Shown: piece by piece, positions 30,470 through 35,510 of the stretch | Position numbering within the stretch: the stretch's first letter is position 1 | How the letters are laid out: each line of letters starts with the position of its first letter | Assembly (NCBI GenBank): GCA_029009515.1 | Contig: JAQXJZ010000118.1 | Location: 1-35,510 of the forward strand | Length of the DNA: 35,510 nt | From: a bacterium | Lineage (GTDB): Bacteria; Bacillota; Clostridia; Christensenellales; Aristaeellaceae | Reading direction: 5' to 3' | Notes under the pieces: model-generated | Told to the model about the DNA's origin: nothing | Seen by the model: the letters and a program-made list of their open reading frames with translations, nothing else | Databases searched by the model: none | Translations under genes and position numbers: made by a program

Positions 30470-30988
30470 TCACCATTCCGGCGGCGTCCACAGTACAATC
30501 TTGCCCTGTTTGCGGGTCTGGTTCATGTCGATCAGGCGCTGGTTGCGGCTGCCGCAGAAGGTGAGTTCCAGCGAGCGTTCCGCCAGAATGAACGGCCCGT
30601 CCACCAGCACGTCGGTTTCGTCCAACAGGCGCTGCAAATCGGCATTTTCCTTGGCCTCAGCGCTCAGCTTTTCCAGCGTGGAGCCGGAATACGTCCACAC
30701 ATTCAGGCCCTTCTGATGGGCGCGGCGCGCCAGTTCCGCACAGGCGGCAGGCTGGGTGGCCGGTTCGCCGCCGGAAAGGGTGATGCCCTGCAGAAGCGGA
30801 TTGTTGCTGAATTTCTTTTCCACGTCGTCCAGCGTCCACACCGTGCCGCCCTCAAAGGGCTGGCTGGCGGGATTGTGGCAGCCGGGGCAGTGATGCGGAC
30901 AGCCCTGCACAAAAATGGCCGTGCGGAAGCCCGGCCCGTCCACGATGGAATCGGTCACCAGGCCGTAAAGAGTGATGGTGTTGTTCAT
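30470..30988 (-). CDS. nrdG: Anaerobic ribonucleoside-triphosphate reductase activating protein NrdG
   Basis: 172 residues. NrdG is a radical-SAM enzyme that puts the glycyl radical on the anaerobic ribonucleotide reductase NrdD. The [4Fe-4S] motif CPHHCPGC is at residues 30-37, preceded by DGPGFRTAIFVQG, with GGEP (ITLSGGEPATQP) binding SAM. AAAGGAG precedes the ATG by 4-5 bases. nrdD, its usual neighbour, is not in the window. Confidence 0.95.
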   Translation of the reverse strand: MNNTITLYGLVTDSIVDGPGFRTAIFVQGCPHHCPGCHNPASQPFEGGTVWTLDDVEKKFSNNPLLQGITLSGGEPATQPAACAELARRAHQKGLNVWTYSGSTLEKLSAEAKENADLQRLLDETDVLVDGPFILAERSLELTFCGSRNQRLIDMNQTRKQGKIVLWTPPEW

Positions 30989-30997
30989 AATGCTCCT

Positions 30998-32290
30998 TTA
31001 CTGCGCGGGCTTTTCGGGCACCAGCACAGGCTCGCGCCCCTCTTCGCGCAGCCACTTGCGCAGTTCGTGTTCGATGATGTTGGCCGCGATGACCGCGCCG
31101 TTTTCCAGCTGCAGCCTTTCGCCCAGCTCGCGGGCGGCAACGCGGTATTTCTTGGTGGTGGTCAGATCCACCAGCGCCTTGCTCAGGCGGTTGACGGTCA
31201 ATTTGTCGCGCGGGATGGCCTTGGGGCCCACGTTCAGATCCTCCACGCGCGCAGCCCAGAAGGGCTGGTCGCCGCCGAAGGGAATGACCAGCGTGGGGCA
31301 TCCGGCCTGAATGCCCGCCGCCGTGGTGCCTGCGCCGCCGTGGTGCACCACAGCGCCCACCTGACGGAACAGCCAGTCGTGCGGCACAAAATCCGCCGCG
31401 CAGATGTCGTCGCGCTTGGGAATCTCCACGCCGCCCCAGCCGCTGGACAGCACCGCGCGCACGCCGCTTTTCTTCACAGCGTCCAGCACAATCTGCAGCG
31501 TGTCGTCCATATCGCCGCTGCACATGGAGCCAAAGCCGATGTAGATGGGCTTTTCGCCCTCGGCCAGAAATGCCTTCAGCTCCTCGGAGGGCTGGAAGTT
31601 GCTGTAACTCTTGTCCAGCCAGTAGCCGGTCATGTGGATGTTTTCGCCCCAGTGCGCGGGACGGGGCATGACCAGCGGGCTCATAGCATACAGCACCGGA
31701 ACCGTGTGGCCGTTGAGATCGTAGCGGGGCTTGCCCTCCAGCTTGCGCGGAGACATGCCCTTGGCAGCGCGCCAATCCGCCAGGTAGTACTTTTCCATCG
31801 CGCTGATCAGCAGATAGCCAATCTGATAGCTGGCCAGCTTCCACGCCTTGCCGGCGCGCTGACCGGGGGCGCTGGAAATGGGCGCTTCGTCATTTTTGTC
31901 CATGGGGAAATAGTGGGTTTGGATGAATGGAATGTGGCGCACCTCGGCCAGCGAATAAAACACCTGGCCCAGATACGTGCCGATGAGCGCCTCCGCGCCC
32001 TCGCAGCCGGCTTCCAGATCGGCCAGGAACGGGTCGATGATATCCACCAGCGAATCCCGTACCTGCTTGAGAAAACCCACACCGGTAGAGCCGTTCATCA
32101 AATTGGCCATCAGGGCGCGGACGTCGGCATTGATGGGGCTGAAATGGAAGCCCTCTTTGTGTACAGCAGACTCAAACTCCCGGAAGGCGCAAATGGTAAT
32201 CTCGTGACCGCGAGCCTTGAGTTCGCGGCCAAGGACGAGATATGGGCGCACATCGCCGGTTGAGCCGATGCAAATCATGTGTATGCGCAT
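30998..32290 (-). CDS. Family 1 (UGT-like) glycosyltransferase
   Basis: 430 residues with the two-domain GT-B fold of the sterol-glucosyltransferase/macrolide group. The N-terminus ICIGSTGDVRPYLVLGRELKARGHEI is characteristic, and the C-terminal donor site reads HHGGAGTTAAGIQAGCPTLVIPFGGDQPFWA. It would move a sugar from UDP- or dTDP-sugar onto a lipid or small molecule; the acceptor is unknown. There is no signal peptide. AAAAGGAGG precedes the ATG. It is the first gene of GT1-nrdG-ansA and is divergent from the flavoprotein gene. Confidence 0.9.
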   Translation of the reverse strand: MRIHMICIGSTGDVRPYLVLGRELKARGHEITICAFREFESAVHKEGFHFSPINADVRALMANLMNGSTGVGFLKQVRDSLVDIIDPFLADLEAGCEGAEALIGTYLGQVFYSLAEVRHIPFIQTHYFPMDKNDEAPISSAPGQRAGKAWKLASYQIGYLLISAMEKYYLADWRAAKGMSPRKLEGKPRYDLNGHTVPVLYAMSPLVMPRPAHWGENIHMTGYWLDKSYSNFQPSEELKAFLAEGEKPIYIGFGSMCSGDMDDTLQIVLDAVKKSGVRAVLSSGWGGVEIPKRDDICAADFVPHDWLFRQVGAVVHHGGAGTTAAGIQAGCPTLVIPFGGDQPFWAARVEDLNVGPKAIPRDKLTVNRLSKALVDLTTTKKYRVAARELGERLQLENGAVIAANIIEHELRKWLREEGREPVLVPEKPAQ

Positions 32291-32337
32291 AATCGATCAT
32301 CCTCCTTTTCGGAAAGTGAAACAATCATCCAGCATTC

Positions 32338-32366
32338 AGTATACCGCGTTTATCCCGGAAAAGCAA
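32338..32366 (-). promoter_or_regulatory. Promoter of the GT1-nrdG-ansA operon
   Basis: Minus strand: TTGCTT (32361-32366), 17-base spacer, TATACT (32338-32343). It is divergent from the flavoprotein promoter, 35 bases away. Confidence 0.7.
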
Positions 32367-32391
32367 TTGTTGCAAGGACATACAATCCATT

Positions 32392-32403
32392 TCGACATAT
32401 GTT
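32392..32403. promoter_or_regulatory. Operator-like motif TCGACATATGTT at the flavoprotein promoter
   Basis: Identical to 26758-26769. It covers the first two bases of the -35 box, within one base of its placement at the tat promoter. Confidence 0.5.
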
Positions 32404-32430
32404 GACAACCATTTGGGTATGCGGTAAAAT
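32402..32430 (+). promoter_or_regulatory. Promoter of the Tat-exported flavoprotein gene
   Basis: Perfect TTGACA (32402-32407), 17-base spacer, TAAAAT (32425-32430). Confidence 0.8.
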
Positions 32431-32441
32431 AGAGCCAATGA

Positions 32442-32459
32442 TTGGTTGAAATCAACCAA
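32442..32459 (+). promoter_or_regulatory. 5' leader hairpin of the flavoprotein mRNA
   Basis: Perfect 8-bp TTGGTTGA/TCAACCAA with a minimal AA loop. It starts only a few bases after the expected transcript start (about 32437), a position where hairpins often protect an mRNA 5' end. Confidence 0.45.
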
Positions 32460-32499
32460 GTTCCACCTGTTTTCAAGTGAAGAAAGGAGATCTTTTCCC

Positions 32500-33432
32500 A
32501 TGAGCAAGTTTGAACAGTCCAGGCGTGATTTCCTGCGCATTGCCGGCAAGGGCGTTATGGGCGCCGCCGCCATCAGCGCTATTCCCTCCGTGATGCAGCC
32601 CGCGCTGGCCGAGGGCGTGGAAGCCCCCGCCTGGCCCTGGGAGTGGAAGCAGATTGACAAGCAGAAGGTGCTGGAGCGCACCTACGCCTCCTTCTCCACC
32701 CACGGCGGCTGCTGCGCGGCTGTTGTTGCCGGTATCGTGGAAGAGCTGGCCGAAGTGTACGGCTATCCCTACAACCAGATCAACCCCCGCATGTTCGCCA
32801 ACGGCGGCGGCGGATACGGCCGCAAGAACCTGTGCGGTTCTCTGGGCGGCGCCTGCGCCGTGCTGGGCCTGTTCTGCGAAGGCAAGGACGCCGGCGCTCT
32901 GCGCAACGAGCTGTACACCTGGTACGAGGGCCACGAGTTTCCCCAGTATCAGCCCGTGATGGAATCCGTCTACACCGTTTCCAACTCCATTCAGTGCGCT
33001 GACTCCGTTGGCAACTGGATGGCCGCCTCCGGCAAGGAGTTCTCCTCTCCCGAGCGCGCTGCCCGCTGCGCCGGTCTGAGCGCCGAAGTGGCCGTGAAGG
33101 TCGTTGAGCTGCTCAACATCAAGTACGGCTTTGAGGCTGCTCCCGTTGTGGAAGAAGCCGCTCCCGCCGCTCCCGCTCTGGCCGCCAACGAGCGCATTGG
33201 CGTTGGCAAGGGTTTTGAGGGCGAAGTGAAGGTGAAGGTCACCAAGGATGGCGACAAGATCACCAAGATCGAAGTGCTGGAGCAGAAGGAATCCATGCCC
33301 CAGACCGCTATGACCGACATCCCCGCCGCCGTGATCGCCGCCCAGTCTACTGAGGTTGACGCCATCGCCGGCTCCACTGTTTCCTCCACCGCGATCCTCG
33401 ACGCCATCAAGGACGCCCTCTCCCAGTTTTAA
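32500..33432 (+). CDS. Tat-exported redox protein: C_GCAxxG_C_C-type cysteine domain plus C-terminal FMN-binding domain
   Basis: 310 residues. The N-terminus is a twin-arginine signal: SRRDFLR (residues 7-13), a hydrophobic stretch and ALA before E38, so it is exported folded by the Tat system. Residues ~55-205 match the putative redox-active C_GCAxxG_C_C family, related to the N-terminal part of split-Soret cytochrome c, with cysteines at 71, 72, 112, 119, 126, 166 and 190, but with no CxxCH heme motif. An alanine/proline linker (~218-230) leads to an FMN-binding domain (234-310) whose AGSTVSS (T293) fits the site where ApbE attaches FMN covalently in NqrC/RnfG-type domains. Start ATG 32500: AAAGGAG 10 bases upstream. 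Strong promoter and biased codons suggest high expression. It is probably an extracytoplasmic electron carrier or reductase; substrate unknown. Confidence 0.85.
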   Translation: MSKFEQSRRDFLRIAGKGVMGAAAISAIPSVMQPALAEGVEAPAWPWEWKQIDKQKVLERTYASFSTHGGCCAAVVAGIVEELAEVYGYPYNQINPRMFANGGGGYGRKNLCGSLGGACAVLGLFCEGKDAGALRNELYTWYEGHEFPQYQPVMESVYTVSNSIQCADSVGNWMAASGKEFSSPERAARCAGLSAEVAVKVVELLNIKYGFEAAPVVEEAAPAAPALAANERIGVGKGFEGEVKVKVTKDGDKITKIEVLEQKESMPQTAMTDIPAAVIAAQSTEVDAIAGSTVSSTAILDAIKDALSQF

Positions 33433-33447
33433 GGGCTGAGCCCTTAA
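33429..33447. repeat. Mini-hairpin over the flavoprotein stop codon
   Basis: TTAAGGGC/GCCCTTAA with a TGA loop; the TAA stop (33430-33432) is in its left arm. Its arms match the core of the hairpin at 13509-13529. Confidence 0.6.
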
Positions 33448-33454
33448 CGGCACA

Positions 33455-33485
33455 CCGCGCACCCGAAAGGGTGCGCGGGTTTTTT
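33455..33485 (+). terminator. Intrinsic terminator of the flavoprotein gene
   Basis: Perfect 10-bp CCGCGCACCC/GGGTGCGCGG with a GAAA tetraloop, then six T (33480-33485). Confidence 0.92.
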
Positions 33486-33663
33486 ATGTCTGGGGCTGCA
33501 GCTAAGACCGCCGGGGCACATACGGGTGCCCCGGCTCGCTTGACGGTACGCTTCTTCTTGTTTGTTGGATGGGGCAGACCGCCGGTCGGCGGAAGGCCTC
33601 CCGGCTCGCGTGCGTGCATAAAGAATAGTCCATATGCGGTGCCGCACCACAAACCAAATCTTA
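33486..33663. other. Intergenic stretch with no gene seen
   Basis: No credible coding sequence. It holds two perfect inverted repeats, GCCGGGGCAC/GTGCCCCGGC (33510-33535) and CCGCC/GGCGG (33579-33592), and otherwise unremarkable sequence before the hairpin array. Confidence 0.6.
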
Positions 33664-33735
33664 CCGCCAAAGGCGGAAAACTTCACTCGCCGAAGGCGAA
33701 CTTCACCGCGCAGCGGCTTCACTTGCCGAAGGCAA
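33664..33735. repeat. Periodic array of four mini-hairpins with GTGAAGT-type spacers
   Basis: CCGCC/GGCGG (33664-33676), TCGCC/GGCGA (33687-33699), CCGC/GCGG (33706-33716) and TTGCC/GGCAA (33723-33735), centres 18-23 bases apart, loops AAA, GAA, GCA, GAA. CTTCAC (GTGAAG on the minus strand) stands after each. Same architecture as 23365-23440 in the opposite orientation. Confidence 0.8.
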
Positions 33736-33743
33736 ACTTCACT

Positions 33744-33774
33744 AAAAAAGCCGGGCATAATGCCCAGCTTTTTT
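33744..33774. terminator. Terminator of the topoisomerase gene
   Basis: AAAAAAGC, one mismatch, GGGC pairs with GCCC, mismatch, GCTTTTTT; symmetrical, so usable on either strand. It overlaps the stop codon of the topoisomerase gene (33773-33775). Confidence 0.7.
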
Positions 33775-35510
33775 ACACAATCTCCATCTCCGTCACCACG
33801 TCGTCCAGCAGCGCCATCACCATGGGGATGCCGCGGTCCTGCTTGCCCTGCAGGATCACCTCGCCGGATTCGATCTGGGTGTACGGGCTCAGCTTCTGGT
33901 ACACGCGCAGGGTTGCGCCGCCGTCCGGAATGAGCGCCACGGCGGCAAGGCGGGTGCCGTTGGAGCCGTTCTTGTTGAAGTAGAAGCTCTTGAGTCCCTT
34001 GCCTGCGCGGGCCTGGGGCTCAAAGTCCATGTAGAGGATGCGCTTGGCAAAGCCGCGCTCGCTGAACAGAAGCAGCTGGTCGGTGGCCTGCGGCTGACCC
34101 ACCCACAGCACATGGTCGTTCAGTTCCAGGTTGATGCCCTTCACGCCGCCAGCCACGCGTCCCTGTACGGGGATGGAATCCGCATGGAAGCGGATGCACA
34201 TGCCGCTTTCGGAGAACATGAGCAGATCCAGCTCGGGGTTGAGGGGCATGACGGTGTGCAGCACATCGCCGTCCTTGAGCACCACAGCGGCAAACTTGCT
34301 GCGGCGCACGTCGTAGTCCGCAGCGGTGCTTCGCTTGATCTGGCCGTTGCGGGTGACGAAGAGCAGGTCGGGCTTTTCGGCCACCTCGGAGGGTTTGAGG
34401 CACATGATGTGCACGGGCACTTCGTTTTCCTCCAGGCCTGCCAGCACGGAGTTGAGCAGTGCGCCGCGCTCCTTGGGCCTGTTCATCTCCGGCAGGGCGG
34501 ATACGCTCAGCGTGTAGCAGTTGCCCAGATTGGTGAAGAAGAACAGCGTGTGGTCGGTGAGGGTCTCGAAGCGGTAGACAATCGGATCCTCCTCAGTCGT
34601 CGCATCCGGCTCAGCCGCCTGCTTCCTGGCGCGGGCCGGGTACATGCGGCGGATCAGGCCACCCTTGGAGAAGGTGACGATGGCTTCCTCGGCTACCACT
34701 TCCTCCTTCTGGATGGCCTCCACCACGTTCTGCGTGTCCACGATCTCGGTGCGGCGCTCGTCGCCGTACTTGTCGGCCACGGCCCTGAGCTCCTTCTTGA
34801 TCACGTTCATCAGCTTCTTTTCGCTGGCGAGGATGGCTTCCAGCTCGGCGATGAGCTTGCACAGCTCGGCATATTCCTTGCGAAGCGTCAGGATTTCCAG
34901 ATTGGTCAGGCGCTGCAGACGCATGTCGAGGATGGCCTGCGCCTGCACCTCGGTCAGTTCAAAGCGCGCCATGAGGGCGGTCTTGGCAGTTTTGGGGTTC
35001 TCGCTGCCGCGGATGATCTTGATGACCTCATCCAGATTGTCAACGGCAATCATCAGGCCTTCCAAGATGTGCGCGCGCGCCTTGGCCTTGTCCAGATCAT
35101 ACTTGGTGCGCGCGGTCACCACGTTCTTGCGGTGGCGGATGTAGTACTTGATGGCGCGCTTGAGGGAGAGCAGGCGCGGCTTGCTGTCCGCGATGGCCAC
35201 CATGTTCACGCCGAAGGTCACCTGCAGGTCAGAGTACTTGAACAGGTAGCCCAGCGCCTTGTCCACGTCGGCGTCCTTGCGCAGCTCGATAACGGCGCGC
35301 ATGCCCATGCGGTCGCTCTCGTCGCGGATGTCGTAGATGCAGCCCAGCGCGGCCTTCTTTTCCTCGCTCAGCTTGAGGATCTTTTCCAGCATCGCGGCCT
35401 TGTTGACCTGATAGGGAATCTCGGTGATGACGATCAGCTTGCGTCCGGCGCTGCCTTCCTCGATGTGGGTGCGGGCGCGCAGCGTCAGCTTGCCGCGGCC
35501 GGTTTCGTAC
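33773..35510 (-). CDS. Type IIA DNA topoisomerase A subunit (GyrA/ParC family), C-terminal part
   Basis: The frame is open from 35509 leftward, so the N-terminal part with the catalytic tyrosine lies outside. Visible: GRGKLTLRART..EITEIPYQVNK at the start, the long coiled-coil and tower region (LDKAKARAHILEGLMIAVDNLDEVIKIIR, LTEVQAQAILDMRLQRLTNLE), then a beta-pinwheel C-terminal domain with repeated blades (FFFTNLGNCYTLSVSALPE, FVTRNGQIKRS, MFSESGMCIRFHAD, GRVAGGVKGINL). The first blade lacks a QRRGGKG-like GyrA box and instead has an acidic insert (AAEPDATTEEDP), so this looks more like ParC or a second GyrA paralogue than canonical gyrase. It cleaves and passes DNA strands together with a GyrB/ParE subunit. 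Confidence 0.92.
   Translation of the reverse strand, partial: YETGRGKLTLRARTHIEEGSAGRKLIVITEIPYQVNKAAMLEKILKLSEEKKAALGCIYDIRDESDRMGMRAVIELRKDADVDKALGYLFKYSDLQVTFGVNMVAIADSKPRLLSLKRAIKYYIRHRKNVVTARTKYDLDKAKARAHILEGLMIAVDNLDEVIKIIRGSENPKTAKTALMARFELTEVQAQAILDMRLQRLTNLEILTLRKEYAELCKLIAELEAILASEKKLMNVIKKELRAVADKYGDERRTEIVDTQNVVEAIQKEEVVAEEAIVTFSKGGLIRRMYPARARKQAAEPDATTEEDPIVYRFETLTDHTLFFFTNLGNCYTLSVSALPEMNRPKERGALLNSVLAGLEENEVPVHIMCLKPSEVAEKPDLLFVTRNGQIKRSTAADYDVRRSKFAAVVLKDGDVLHTVMPLNPELDLLMFSESGMCIRFHADSIPVQGRVAGGVKGINLELNDHVLWVGQPQATDQLLLFSERGFAKRILYMDFEPQARAGKGLKSFYFNKNGSNGTRLAAVALIPDGGATLRVYQKLSPYTQIESGEVILQGKQDRGIPMVMALLDDVVTEMEIV

Noticed and set aside
33471..33983. 170-residue + strand open frame covering the hairpin array and the end of the topoisomerase gene
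   Set aside because: It begins inside a terminator, reads through the repeats (giving a repetitive translation) and runs antisense into a recognised gene.

Overview
The window is GC-rich, densely coded DNA from a spore-forming member of the Clostridia. The germination protease gpr sits directly before spoIIP, the ffh/rpsP/khpA/rimM/trmD block is in the usual Firmicutes order, ribosome-binding sites are strong AGGAGG types, promoters are mostly SigA-like with 17-base spacers, and an anaerobic ribonucleotide reductase activase (nrdG) is present. A gut Clostridia lineage, possibly Christensenellales-like, fits the codon use and the signal peptides, but that placement is a guess.

Layout. 1-3179 (+): the end of an acyl-CoA synthetase fused to a GNAT domain, a cation diffusion facilitator, and a secreted LytR-CpsA-Psr protein. 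3237-9083 (-): a complete oligopeptide/dipeptide ABC importer in the order permease, permease, ATPase, ATPase, binding protein, from one strong promoter. 9332-16904 (-): a family 2 glycosyltransferase with its own promoter, a TGS-domain uridine-kinase-like protein, a DEDDh exonuclease, a BaiN/YhiN flavoprotein, an RpiR regulator, SurE and a small holin-like membrane protein. 17071-17620: a small + strand ORF converging on a membrane protein that follows trmD. 17611-21377 (-): trmD, rimM, khpA, rpsP, ffh, ylxM. 21474-23283 (-): spoIIP and gpr. 23539-26678 (-): an SPFH/zinc-ribbon protein with a degenerate receiver protein, then a YcaQ-type glycosylase. 26836-28580 (+): a three-component Tat translocase (tatB, tatA, tatC) and a GNAT gene. 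28775-29407 (+): a RelB/RelE-type toxin-antitoxin pair. 29461-32290 (-): asparaginase, nrdG and a family 1 glycosyltransferase. 32500-33432 (+): a Tat-exported cysteine-rich protein with a C-terminal FMN-binding domain. 33773-35510 (-): the C-terminal part of a type IIA topoisomerase A subunit.

How parts work together. The most interesting link is between the tat operon and the Tat-exported flavoprotein. Both promoters carry the same 12-base sequence TCGACATATGTT, centred on ACATATGT, at nearly the same place relative to the -35 and -10 boxes, which suggests that an export machine and its redox substrate are co-regulated. A pair of 18-base near-palindromes 53 bases apart brackets the ylxM-ffh promoter and looks like a two-site operator. 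A forespore-type (SigG/SigF-like) promoter precedes gpr, with its -35 box in the loop of a 17-bp perfect hairpin.

Non-coding structure. Several intergenic regions (13478-13666, 19517-19644, 23322-23440, 28608-28630, 33429-33447, 33664-33735) hold runs of very small perfect hairpins with 2-4 base loops. In two of them the hairpins repeat about every 20 bases, separated by GTGAAATC or GTGAAGT. They are not CRISPR arrays and most are not terminators. No tRNA, rRNA, insertion sequence or prophage was seen.
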